Shown here one piece after another: positions 19,714 to 28,797 of a DNA stretch of 33,851 nucleotides. Source of the stretch: Ilumatobacteraceae bacterium (GTDB lineage Bacteria > Actinomycetota > Acidimicrobiia > Acidimicrobiales > Ilumatobacteraceae). A program made the translations under genes and the position numbers. The notes under the pieces were generated by a model, which was given only the letters and a program-made list of their open reading frames with translations, searched no databases and was not told the origin of the DNA. Where the stretch lies: positions 1 to 33,851 of the forward strand of contig JAEMTQ010000007.1 in the NCBI GenBank assembly GCA_016462185.1, in the 5' to 3' direction. Each line of letters starts with the position of its first letter. Within the stretch, counting starts at the first letter, position 1.

Positions 19714-20885
19714 GTGCAGTCGTCGAATCTCCCCAAAACACGCGCTCGCACCGCGCATACTTCGGCGTCTTTCTCGTAGTTGGTCTCTCTTTTGGGCTTG
19801 TTGGTCCATCAATTTCACTTCTCGCCGACCAAGTTGGCGTAGACCTGGCATCAATTGGCCTCGTGCTCGTGACATACGGGTTCGGCTACGTCATTGGCAC
19901 GCAGATTTTTGCCCGTGGCTATGACCGCGGTATGGGCAATCGTCTAATCGGCAGTGCACTCCTTATTTCTGCTGGATGTTTTGCCCTGGTGCCGTTCGTT
20001 TCAGCACGTCTTGTTCTTGCTCTGATGTTTTTGTTGTTCGGGGCTGCTGTTTCAACTTCAGACGTGGGTTGCAACACTTTGATCGTCTGGGAACTACGAG
20101 ACAGAGTCGGACCTCGTCTCGCCCTGATGCACACGATGTTTGGTGTGGGCGCAATCGTGAGCCCGTTAATCGTTCGCGCCTCAGATGCGATTCGCGGTGA
20201 CGCAGCAATCGCCTATTGGTTTTCTGCCAGCGCAATCGCCACGGTCGCTGTAATCGTGTTGGCGCATCGCGCGCCAGTCGACCCACATCTTGAAAAAAGA
20301 GAGAATGAAACCGATATCTCAAAGAAACAAATCGCGCTCATCGTGATGTTCTTTTTGGCCTATGTCGCCCTTGAAGTCGTCTTTGTAACTTGGATCTACA
20401 CCTACGGGGTCAAGACCGGACTTTCCAAGACTGAGGCCGCAATTCTCACCTCAACTTATTGGATCGGTTTCATGCTCGGTCGATTCGCCACAGTTTTTCT
20501 CGCCCGCAAAAGCCACGGAATCTTGGCAATTCAGATTGGCGCCTTGTTAAATATTGCAACTTGCGCTTTGCTCTACTTGCGTTTTGATTCTCTTTTATTG
20601 CCGTGCGCGCTGATCTACGGAATTGCAGCGGCTCCACAATTTCCGCTGATGTTCGGGTTCATCGGCAATCGAACTTCGTTATCCGGAAAAATGACTGCAC
20701 GAATAGTCGGAACTGCAGGAATCAGCTCGACGACTTTGCCGTGGCTCGCTGGTCAATTTTTGGAACGTGTCGGAGTTTGGACGTTTCCAGTTTTCTTGGC
20801 GGCGACTGCTGCAACCGTCTTTATCGCCACGAAACTAATAACTAATAGTTTCGGCATTTCTGAGCATGTTTCAAAAAGAGCCTAA
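19710..20885 (+). CDS. MFS transporter
   Basis: 391 aa, about 12 hydrophobic segments; GTG start overlaps the protease stop (GTGA, 19710-19713). Confidence 0.86.
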   Translation: MSAVVESPQNTRSHRAYFGVFLVVGLSFGLVGPSISLLADQVGVDLASIGLVLVTYGFGYVIGTQIFARGYDRGMGNRLIGSALLISAGCFALVPFVSARLVLALMFLLFGAAVSTSDVGCNTLIVWELRDRVGPRLALMHTMFGVGAIVSPLIVRASDAIRGDAAIAYWFSASAIATVAVIVLAHRAPVDPHLEKRENETDISKKQIALIVMFFLAYVALEVVFVTWIYTYGVKTGLSKTEAAILTSTYWIGFMLGRFATVFLARKSHGILAIQIGALLNIATCALLYLRFDSLLLPCALIYGIAAAPQFPLMFGFIGNRTSLSGKMTARIVGTAGISSTTLPWLAGQFLERVGVWTFPVFLAATAATVFIATKLITNSFGISEHVSKRA

Positions 20886-21770
20886 TTAATTCGCCGAAAT
20901 AGCGCTCCGCATTCGATCACGAATCTCGCGCATTCCAATTGGTTTTACTTTCTTTTCACTGATCCATTTCAAATAGTTTGCCGACCTAAATATCTCATAC
21001 TCTCGTGTGCGCACGTGAAACTGGTCTGGTTCAATCACTTCGACTTCACCAGGGGCATTCGGGTGCAACGCTGCAAAAGTCAAACCAGTTGTATCTCGAG
21101 TGAACATCTGCTGATAGGCATCGTCGGCTAACTCTGTCTTTGCCGGCCGAGAGAAATTTGTTTCTAAAACCCGATCAAAGATCGGCATGTTGTTGGCTTG
21201 AGCCGATTTAACGAACTCGTCGAATTGCTCATCAGTGACACCAACGATGTGATTATTTGGTCCATATAGCGAAAGTTTTTTAGTGATCAGAATTGGCAGC
21301 ATGTATTCAACGCCTAGCGCAATATAAATTGAACAAAACTCTGGAGCAAAAGTTGCACCCATGTGTGCGTCTAGATGAGTTACATCAAAACCCGAACCGA
21401 GCGCAAAATCTAATTGTGCTCGAAGTTCAAGATTGACTGCTTCGAGATTGGCGTTTTTGCGAACCGAAGTTACGTCGCGCCACATGTATCCCTCGTCATC
21501 AACGAGCCCGCTAGATTTCGTGGCGTTGCTGAGTGGTCGCCAACGATAAAACTGCTTTTCTGCGGTGAGCGTCAAGTGCACACCCAAGTCGAGCGAAGAA
21601 TCTGCAGCAGCCATTGATGCTGCCTCGGCAAACCATGGGCACGGCACCATCACCGAACCGCTCGTGATTGAACCCAACTTTGACAACTCTTTGAACGCTG
21701 TGTTTGCGCCGTGACACATGCCGACGTCGTCTTGATGCAGAACAATCGTGCCGGCAAAATTTTCGTACAC
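20886..21770 (-). CDS. ChbG/YdjC-like carbohydrate deacetylase
   Basis: HQDDVGMCHGAN, DLGVHLTLTAE and VTHLDAHMGA supply the expected Asp/His/His metal site. A GTG at 21770 starts 2 nt after the upstream stop and avoids the 38-bp overlap implied by the ORF track. Confidence 0.82.
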   Translation of the reverse strand: MYENFAGTIVLHQDDVGMCHGANTAFKELSKLGSITSGSVMVPCPWFAEAASMAAADSSLDLGVHLTLTAEKQFYRWRPLSNATKSSGLVDDEGYMWRDVTSVRKNANLEAVNLELRAQLDFALGSGFDVTHLDAHMGATFAPEFCSIYIALGVEYMLPILITKKLSLYGPNNHIVGVTDEQFDEFVKSAQANNMPIFDRVLETNFSRPAKTELADDAYQQMFTRDTTGLTFAALHPNAPGEVEVIEPDQFHVRTREYEIFRSANYLKWISEKKVKPIGMREIRDRMRSAISAN

Positions 21771-21771
21771 C

Positions 21772-22776
21772 TCAGACCACAATTCGTTCGGTGCTCTTGG
21801 CGGCTGCAATCACCGCATGGCCAATTTTTGTTGAACGAGCGCTTGCATGACCATTCGGAATATTCTTCGAGCTTCCCTCGGCGACAGCCTTGGCAAAAGC
21901 ATCTAGTTGGTTTTCAATTCCTGCCGCGGTGGCATCAACAACTTGTGAGTTAGCCACTTCGACGACACCGTCGTTTGTTCCGAGCCGGGTTCGACCGGTG
22001 GGCAAAAGATCGATAAACAGTGCACCGTCACTTCCTAAAATCTCTGTTCGAACATCATCGCCGTAGCGACAGTTGCGTGAGAGATCAACAAAGGCAGTGC
22101 AATCGTCGTCAAACTCAAGCACGGCACAGAGATTGTCAACATCCCCGACAGACTTCAGTGATTGCTCCACCAATGACAGATTCCATGCGCGCACGGCGCG
22201 AACTGGTTTGTCAAAAAACCACTCTGCGAGATCGTATTCGTGCACCCCACAATCAATTGCCAAACCACCGCTAACTGTTACGTCACAAAAACTTGCCGGT
22301 GGCGAGTTTGCGTCCCACTGAGACAGGCGAATCATTATCGGCCGACCAATCGCCCCAGCGTCAAGAAGCTTCTTCGCCGTGGCCCAGGGTGGCGAAAAAC
22401 GGCGCCAATGCCCCAACTGCAAAACTAACTTTTTGGCTTCAGCCGATTCGGCAAGTTTTATCGCAACGTCAACATCAAGTGCGAGTGGCTTTTCACACAA
22501 CACATGCAGATTATTTTCGAGGGCGACCTGCACCATTTGCGGATGTAACGGTGTCGGCGATGCAATCAGACAACTCTGTGCCCCGCTATTTCGCATTGCA
22601 TCGTTGAAGTCAGTAAACGTAGTGATGTCACCAAACAACGACTTTGCGAAACTCAACGACTGCTCTGAAGTATCGGCAACAGCGACAACTTCTATCGTTT
22701 TCGACTTCGCGAGAGCCTGCGCATGAACGCGGCCCATTCGACCCAAACCAATTAGGGCAATCTTCAAGCGGCTCAT
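21772..22776 (-). CDS. Gfo/Idh/MocA-family oxidoreductase
   Basis: IALIGLGRMGRVHAQAL, CEKPLALDVD, GGLAIDCGVHEYDLAEW. Confidence 0.88.
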   Translation of the reverse strand: MSRLKIALIGLGRMGRVHAQALAKSKTIEVVAVADTSEQSLSFAKSLFGDITTFTDFNDAMRNSGAQSCLIASPTPLHPQMVQVALENNLHVLCEKPLALDVDVAIKLAESAEAKKLVLQLGHWRRFSPPWATAKKLLDAGAIGRPIMIRLSQWDANSPPASFCDVTVSGGLAIDCGVHEYDLAEWFFDKPVRAVRAWNLSLVEQSLKSVGDVDNLCAVLEFDDDCTAFVDLSRNCRYGDDVRTEILGSDGALFIDLLPTGRTRLGTNDGVVEVANSQVVDATAAGIENQLDAFAKAVAEGSSKNIPNGHASARSTKIGHAVIAAAKSTERIVV

Positions 22777-23771
22777 GAGCCTCGAATTTCAGCAACTTTC
22801 ACAACGCGCTTTTCACGTGCCGAAATTTCGCAAGCGATCGCGATGCAGATGCCACTGCGAGCAGAGCTCGGCGGACATGGATTCTCGCGATTACCAGAAA
22901 TCCATTCGAGATACGCCTTGGTCTCCTCACGAAATGCTTCGCGAAATCGATCTACGAAACCCGTGTATGGCGTCGTGCTCAGAGCAACACCGGGGTCGAG
23001 CAAATTCAGCGGGGTTCTCGGCGCAAAACCAGCGCTTATCGAATCTTTTGACCCAAAAATCTCGAAGCGAACATCATGCCCACGCGGATCGTGTCTGGTT
23101 CCTGAAATACTTATCTGCACACCCGACTCGGTTGTTGCGTGAATCAGCGCAACATCGCCATCTTCGAACTCGGCGTACTGTTGAAACTCTCGAACCCGGC
23201 GTGATGCATAAACCTCGGCGATCGGCTCGTCGCACAACCACTCAGCCAAATCGAAGTCATGAACATGTAGGTCGCGGAAAATTCCACCACTGCCTGCCAA
23301 AAATTCTCGTGACGACGGATTGATGTCATTCGACATGAAACGAAGATGATACAAAGTGCCGACTGACCCACTGGCAATTAATTGCTTTGCCTTTGCAATC
23401 GGCGGATCAAACCTGCGTTGAAACCCAACTTGAATTTCTGCACCAGCTATACGTGCTCGCTCAAGCACATCGTCAGTATCTTTAAGTTCGAGCGCAATCG
23501 GCTTTTCACATAAAATCTTGCGCTTTGGGCCGACAACTAGGTCAAGCGCGGTCGCATGATGCGAAGTTCCGGTCGTAATTACATACGAGTCAAAATCTTC
23601 GGGTTTGAAATCTTTCTCGGCCAAGACTGTGACGCCAAATTTTGACTTCAATGCCTCGGCGGGTTGAGGCGATCGATTGATTACGGCAATCTCGGTGATG
23701 CGCGGGTCTTTGACCATGTCTTCAATGCGTATCTCTGCCATTCGGCCAGCACCAAAAACCGCAATTCGCAT
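22773..23771 (-). CDS. Gfo/Idh/MocA-family oxidoreductase, inositol dehydrogenase-like
   Basis: IAVFGAGRMAEIRIEDM, CEKPIALEL, GGIFRDLHVHDFDLAEW; 4-bp overlap with the next Gfo/Idh gene. Confidence 0.88.
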   Translation of the reverse strand: MRIAVFGAGRMAEIRIEDMVKDPRITEIAVINRSPQPAEALKSKFGVTVLAEKDFKPEDFDSYVITTGTSHHATALDLVVGPKRKILCEKPIALELKDTDDVLERARIAGAEIQVGFQRRFDPPIAKAKQLIASGSVGTLYHLRFMSNDINPSSREFLAGSGGIFRDLHVHDFDLAEWLCDEPIAEVYASRRVREFQQYAEFEDGDVALIHATTESGVQISISGTRHDPRGHDVRFEIFGSKDSISAGFAPRTPLNLLDPGVALSTTPYTGFVDRFREAFREETKAYLEWISGNRENPCPPSSARSGICIAIACEISAREKRVVKVAEIRGS

Positions 23772-23820
23772 GCACGCAAACTAGTCGCTATTTGTTTAGA
23801 TTCAAAGAAATCGAAGACCT

Positions 23821-24786
23821 TTGCGTAAACTCACCTTGGTGAAAAATACAGTTGTGACCGTCGGTCGAGTGAGCGTTGACCTCTATGGCGTCGAAGCTGG
23901 CGCATCATTTGGTGGCGACCAAACTTTTTCTAAAAGCGTTGGCGGAAGTCCAAGCAATGTCGCTGTCGCGGCAGCAAAACTCGGCAACAAAACCGTCTTG
24001 CTGACAAAAGTTGGTGCCGATCCCCTCGGTAAATACATAGTTGAAAAACTAAAAAGTTGGGGTGTCGACACGACATATGTTTCGACCGAGCCAAATGGTT
24101 TGACACCCGTTGTACTTGCAGCCCTCGACCCACCAGAAGATCCAAAATTGATTTTTCATCGACAACCAAATGCTCCCGACACGACTATTGATTCAGCATC
24201 AGTGCCGCAAGATCTAATTGAAAACTGTGGCGTCTTTTGGATGAGCGGATGCGCACTTTCGACGGGTGCGACGGCGAAATCTTCGTTCAAGTGGCTCGAA
24301 CAACGCGGACGCAAAAAACACACGGTCATCGACCTCGATTACCGACCAAGTTTCTGGTCATCTATGCAAGATGCTGGCGTGGCTGCAAGAGCCGCAATTG
24401 CAAACTGCTCGGTTGTAGTCGGCAATCGCACCGAATGCGAAATGGCGATCGGGCTGACTGACCCTGACCAAATCGCCGACAAATTTCTTGGTGACGGCGT
24501 TTCGCTTGCAATCGTCAAACTTGGAGCTGACGGCGTGATGCTGGCAACCGCTGAAGAAAGAATTCGCATTGCGCCCTGCAAGATCAAACTTGTTTGCGGT
24601 CTCGGCTCTGGCGATGCGTTTGGTGGCGCTCTCGCCCATGGTCTGCTCAATAACTGGACGGTAAGAGAAATCGGCGAGTTTGCCAATGCGGCGGGTGCAT
24701 ACGTCGCAACGAAACTCACCTGCGCCGATGCGATGCCAACCGAACAAGTTTTACGCTCGTTTATCTCTGACCAACAAAAAATCTAA
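23821..24786 (+). CDS. iolC: 5-dehydro-2-deoxygluconokinase (PfkB family)
   Basis: VTVGRVSVDLYGVEAGASF, GGSPSNVAVAAAKLG, VCGLGSGDAFGGALAHG; adjacent to iolB. Non-ATG (TTG) start in the track. Confidence 0.87.
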   Translation: MRKLTLVKNTVVTVGRVSVDLYGVEAGASFGGDQTFSKSVGGSPSNVAVAAAKLGNKTVLLTKVGADPLGKYIVEKLKSWGVDTTYVSTEPNGLTPVVLAALDPPEDPKLIFHRQPNAPDTTIDSASVPQDLIENCGVFWMSGCALSTGATAKSSFKWLEQRGRKKHTVIDLDYRPSFWSSMQDAGVAARAAIANCSVVVGNRTECEMAIGLTDPDQIADKFLGDGVSLAIVKLGADGVMLATAEERIRIAPCKIKLVCGLGSGDAFGGALAHGLLNNWTVREIGEFANAAGAYVATKLTCADAMPTEQVLRSFISDQQKI

Positions 24787-24814
24787 ATTTAGAAACAGAA
24801 CAGAAGCCAATCAA

Positions 24815-25708
24815 ATGTTGACCGACGAAAAATACAAAAGTTTGATCGATGCGCGACTGCGCCACCCAGAATCATTCAAAAAAGCACTTGTCAACCGTCG
24901 CCGACGAAAGATGATCGGCAAAGATGGTCGCCTTCTAATCGTCGCCGCCGATCACACCGCGCGTGGCATTATCGCTGCATCAAACGATCCATTTGCAATT
25001 GCAAACCGCAAGTCTTTGCTCGACAGACTGATGCGCAGTCTTAGCAACCCGTTAGTCGACGGAGTCTTGGCGAGCGCCGACATCATCGAAGAACTTGCAT
25101 GGCTTGGCGCGCTTGAATCAAAACTTGTTTTTGGCACGATGAATCGAGGCGGCTACCTGGGTTCAACTTGGGGGCTTGACGATCCGATGACTGCATACGA
25201 TGCCGACCACATCGCTTCACTTGGGCTTGATGCCGGCAAAGTTTTGTTACGAATCGAAAATACTGATGCAGGCGTGGGCCGCACCATTGAATACGTCGTC
25301 GAGGCGATGCGACTGCTCGCTGAACGAGAAATCGTCTGTCTCGTCGAACCACTGCCGTATATAAAAGATGCAGCAGGAATGCCCGCACTCGATCGTTCGA
25401 CAGACCGACTTGACAAAATTATTTCGATTGCTTCAGGTCTTGGGTCATATTCAGGTTTCACCTGGCTCAAGTTGCCAGCGTGGACGAGCCACACCTCTTT
25501 GCGCGACTCCACAACTTTGCCGATTCTCTTGCTCGGCGGCGATCCGGGCGAAAACCTCAATGCAACATTTGACGAATGGGCCGGAGCCCTGAAAATTCCA
25601 AATGTGATCGGGCTCGTCGCAGGGCGACCGTTACTCTTTCCATATGACGATGACGTCGAAAAATCAATTAGCCGAGCCGCAAGTCTCGTGCATGGCTTGA
25701 GCAAATAA
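24815..25708 (+). CDS. Cgl0159-like (beta/alpha)8 aldolase-type protein, copy 2
   Basis: MLTDEKYKSLIDARLRHPESF, LLIVAADHTARG, GVLASADIIEELAWLGALESKLVFGTMNRGG; close paralogue of 13015-13893. Start trimmed from 24680, which overlaps iolC. Confidence 0.77.
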   Translation: MLTDEKYKSLIDARLRHPESFKKALVNRRRRKMIGKDGRLLIVAADHTARGIIAASNDPFAIANRKSLLDRLMRSLSNPLVDGVLASADIIEELAWLGALESKLVFGTMNRGGYLGSTWGLDDPMTAYDADHIASLGLDAGKVLLRIENTDAGVGRTIEYVVEAMRLLAEREIVCLVEPLPYIKDAAGMPALDRSTDRLDKIISIASGLGSYSGFTWLKLPAWTSHTSLRDSTTLPILLLGGDPGENLNATFDEWAGALKIPNVIGLVAGRPLLFPYDDDVEKSISRAASLVHGLSK

Positions 25709-25712
25709 ATTT

Positions 25713-26618
25713 ATGACTGCGACATCGAGTTGGTATTTTCCAAACGGATCACTTGCCACGCCGACCCAGCCTCTCGCGCTTGACGTCAAGACCGCAGGTT
25801 GGACTTACTGCGGCATCGATGTCTATGACTTTTCGACAAGCACGAAACAAGTCGAAATCGACCTTGGCAATCGCGAAGCAGTCATCGTGCCACTTTCAAG
25901 TCTTTCGGTCGATGTTCACTTGAATGACAAAAAATACGGTCTCGCTGGTCGACCTGGCGTCTTCGCCGCTGTCGCCGACTGGTTTTATGCGCCACTCGGT
26001 TCTAAGTTTTCTTTGTCTGCTCAAAGTGGTGAGGTTGCTGTGTGCACGGCGATCGCCACAAAAGAATTTGCCGCACACCACGGCATGGCAAGTTCGGTGC
26101 CAGTCGAGCCACGTGGCGCTGGTTTTGCGACTCGCCAAGTCAACAACATCGCCACTCCCGACTCGTTTCAAGGCGCAGACAGAATCATCATCTGTGAAGT
26201 GCTAACTCCTGGTGGCAACTGGTCGTCGTGGCCTCCGCACCGCCACGACGGTATTGCAGGTTGCCCAAACATGAACGAAGAAATTTATTACTTCAGAATC
26301 GGTAAACAACTTTCAGACCATGGTGACGCCGAAGGTCGCGGATACTTTCACGCATACACGGTTGACAAAAAAGTCGACGACACAATCACCCTGAGTGACG
26401 GCGACGTTTATATTTTGCCCGCGGGTTATCACGGGCCTTCAATCGCCGCACCCGAATATCCGATGTATTTTCTCAACGTATTGGCAGGCCCCGCCGAAGA
26501 TCGCACAATGGCGTTCTGCGACGACCCGAGCCATCACTGGATTCGCGACGCATGGAAAACCCAGAAACTAGATGCGCGTGTACCGATGACTTCGGCAAAA
26601 GGTCGAGTCAATAATTAA
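25713..26618 (+). CDS. iolB: 5-deoxy-glucuronate isomerase
   Basis: GWTYCGIDVYDF, GGNWSSWPPHRHD, NEEIYYFRI, DGDVYILPAGYHGPSIAAPEYPMYFLNVLAGP match IolB. Confidence 0.93.
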   Translation: MTATSSWYFPNGSLATPTQPLALDVKTAGWTYCGIDVYDFSTSTKQVEIDLGNREAVIVPLSSLSVDVHLNDKKYGLAGRPGVFAAVADWFYAPLGSKFSLSAQSGEVAVCTAIATKEFAAHHGMASSVPVEPRGAGFATRQVNNIATPDSFQGADRIIICEVLTPGGNWSSWPPHRHDGIAGCPNMNEEIYYFRIGKQLSDHGDAEGRGYFHAYTVDKKVDDTITLSDGDVYILPAGYHGPSIAAPEYPMYFLNVLAGPAEDRTMAFCDDPSHHWIRDAWKTQKLDARVPMTSAKGRVNN

Positions 26619-26639
26619 TCAACAACAACGGAGACAAAT

Positions 26640-27809
26640 ATGAAACAACGAATCGGCATTGCAGTTCTAGGTCTTGGATGGATGGGTCAGGCGCACAGCC
26701 GTGCTGCATTACGTATCCCGTCGTTGTTTCCAGATGCAAAGTTCAAACCAGAACTCGTAGTTTGTGCCGACACCGAGCAGAGCCGTCGTGATCGCGCCGT
26801 CAACGACTTTGGTTTTGCTCGTGCAGTTTCAAGTTTTGAAGAAGCCGTTACAGCAAAAGATGTTGATGCAGTTTGGGTGACGGCACCAAACATGTTGCAC
26901 GTGCCGATGATCAGCGCCGCAGCAGCCGCTGGCAAAGCAATCTTTAGTGAGAAACCAATCGGCGGCACACCGGCACAAACAGTTGAGGCATACAAGATCG
27001 CCCAAAAGCACTCGACTGCGACGGGTGTTGGCTACAACTATTTATGGTCACCACTCGTGATTCATGCTCGTGAGTTAATTCAAAGCGGCGCGATCGGTCG
27101 AGTCACTCACTATCGCGGTCGATTCTTGTCGATGTATGGCAGCGATGAACTTGGTCTGCTCACATGGCGATTCAAATTTGCTCAAGCCGGCTACGGCGTT
27201 ACCAGCGACATCTTGAGTCACTCTGTTTCGCTCGCCCACTTCTTGGTCGGAGGAATCAAAGAAGTGACCGGCATGAAAGCCAACACAATTACGCATCGCC
27301 CGTTGCCGACTGGCGCAGCCAGTCACTATGGTCGTGGCTCTGCGAGCGACCCGAAAGGCGAAGTCGAAAACGAAGACTTCGCGTCGATGCTCTGCAGTTT
27401 CGAAAATGGTGCGACTGGCACTTTTGAAACAAGCCGATCGATGGTCGGCCCAGAAAGCCAAAATGCTTTTGAGGTTTACGGCACCGAAGGCGCTCTTTCT
27501 TGGAATCTTGAAAAGATCAACGAACTGCAGTTCTACAAACGAGAAGACGGTGTCAACACGGGCTACAAAACAATCTTTGGCGGAGATCGCTTTCCGTTTC
27601 ATGGTGCGTTTGCGCCAGGCATGGCCAATGCAATCGGCTTCGAAGACCTTGTAGCAATCGAAGACCTCAACTTCATGAATTGCCTCACTTCATCTGAGCG
27701 CTACACGCCTGGATTCAAAGAAGCAGTCGATGTTGTCAGCGTGCAACAGGCTCTAATCAATTCATGGACTTCGCGCAAATGGGAGCCTGTCGTCGACCTG
27801 ACGAAATAA
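26640..27809 (+). CDS. Gfo/Idh/MocA-family oxidoreductase (long form, 389 aa)
   Basis: IAVLGLGWMGQAHSRAA, SEKPIGGTPAQT, GVTSDILSHSVSLAHFLVG. Confidence 0.88.
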   Translation: MKQRIGIAVLGLGWMGQAHSRAALRIPSLFPDAKFKPELVVCADTEQSRRDRAVNDFGFARAVSSFEEAVTAKDVDAVWVTAPNMLHVPMISAAAAAGKAIFSEKPIGGTPAQTVEAYKIAQKHSTATGVGYNYLWSPLVIHARELIQSGAIGRVTHYRGRFLSMYGSDELGLLTWRFKFAQAGYGVTSDILSHSVSLAHFLVGGIKEVTGMKANTITHRPLPTGAASHYGRGSASDPKGEVENEDFASMLCSFENGATGTFETSRSMVGPESQNAFEVYGTEGALSWNLEKINELQFYKREDGVNTGYKTIFGGDRFPFHGAFAPGMANAIGFEDLVAIEDLNFMNCLTSSERYTPGFKEAVDVVSVQQALINSWTSRKWEPVVDLTK

Positions 27810-27820
27810 CTAGTTAAAAG

Positions 27821-27853
27821 CTAATTATTTGCCAATTATTCGCCAATTACTCT
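27821..27853. repeat. Three tandem imperfect 11-bp units
   Basis: CTAATTATTTG / CCAATTATTCG / CCAATTACTCT between convergent genes, running into the sigma-factor stop codon. Confidence 0.5.
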
Positions 27854-28797
27854 TGGTCTAAAAACGCGCGCAAATTCGCACTGTTGTGCGGGTGGCGCAA
27901 CCTAGCCAAAGTCTTTTGTTCAATTTGGCGCACTCGCTCGCGTGTCACCTTCATTTTGTCGGCAACTTCTTCAAGCGTAAAGATGCGATCAAACTGACCT
28001 ATACCAAAACGCATCGCCACGATTTCTTTTTCGCGATCAGGTAAATCTCCCAATGTCTTTTCAACTGCTTCGCGCAACTGTGCGCGCTCTGTCGAACCCA
28101 GTGGATCGTTTTGGTCGCTATCGGCAATCGTGTCGCCGACAGTCAAGTCATCGGTGTTGTAGCCGACTGGCGCATCAAGACTCGTTGTCGGAATCGCCAA
28201 TTGCATGACGTCTAAAAGTTTTTCGACAGTCAAACTGCTGCGCAACGCGACTTCTTCTGGTGTTGGCAGGCGTCCGAGTTCGGCGGTCAGATCTCGTTCG
28301 GCACGCTGAACTCGATTGACGATCTCCATCATGTGGCCCGGTATGCGAATGTTGCGACCCTGATCGGCCAACGCACGCGTCATGGATTGACGAATCCACC
28401 ACGTTGCATAAGTTGAGAACTTGAAGCCTTTTTCATAGTCGTATTTATCGGCAGCATGCATCAAACCGATGTTGCCCTCTTGAATCAGGTCGGCAAGTTG
28501 CAATTCTTTTCGGTCATAACGCCTGGCAACCGATACAACAAGGCGCAGGTTCGCGCGCACCATGTGGTCTTTAGCCTTCTCGCCATCTTTGGCTACTCGT
28601 TGCAGCCTTCGCCGCTCAGAAAAATCTAATGCACTATGTGTTGTATTCAGCTGTTGCTGTGCATCGATGCCAGCCTTGATTTTTTTACCAAGATCTTTTT
28701 CTTCATCAGCGGTCAATAAATCAACTTGACCGATCTCGTTTAAGTACAAACGAACCGAGTCAGACCCAAGGCTGTCTTTTGACGCCGATGATGTCAT
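27847..28797 (-). CDS. sigA: Primary-type sigma-70 factor lacking a long region 1.1
   Basis: DSVRLYLNEIGQVDLLTADEE, DLIQEGNIGLMHAADKYDYEKGFKFSTYATWWIRQSMTRALADQGRNIRIP, TRERVRQIEQKTLARLRHP. Start at 28797 gives an ATGA overlap with the dnaG stop. Confidence 0.9.
   Translation of the reverse strand: MTSSASKDSLGSDSVRLYLNEIGQVDLLTADEEKDLGKKIKAGIDAQQQLNTTHSALDFSERRRLQRVAKDGEKAKDHMVRANLRLVVSVARRYDRKELQLADLIQEGNIGLMHAADKYDYEKGFKFSTYATWWIRQSMTRALADQGRNIRIPGHMMEIVNRVQRAERDLTAELGRLPTPEEVALRSSLTVEKLLDVMQLAIPTTSLDAPVGYNTDDLTVGDTIADSDQNDPLGSTERAQLREAVEKTLGDLPDREKEIVAMRFGIGQFDRIFTLEEVADKMKVTRERVRQIEQKTLARLRHPHNSANLRAFLDQE

Noticed and set aside
22775-23323. 182-aa plus-strand ORF antisense to Gfo/Idh
   Set aside because: Shadow ORF opposite a conserved dehydrogenase with clear motifs.
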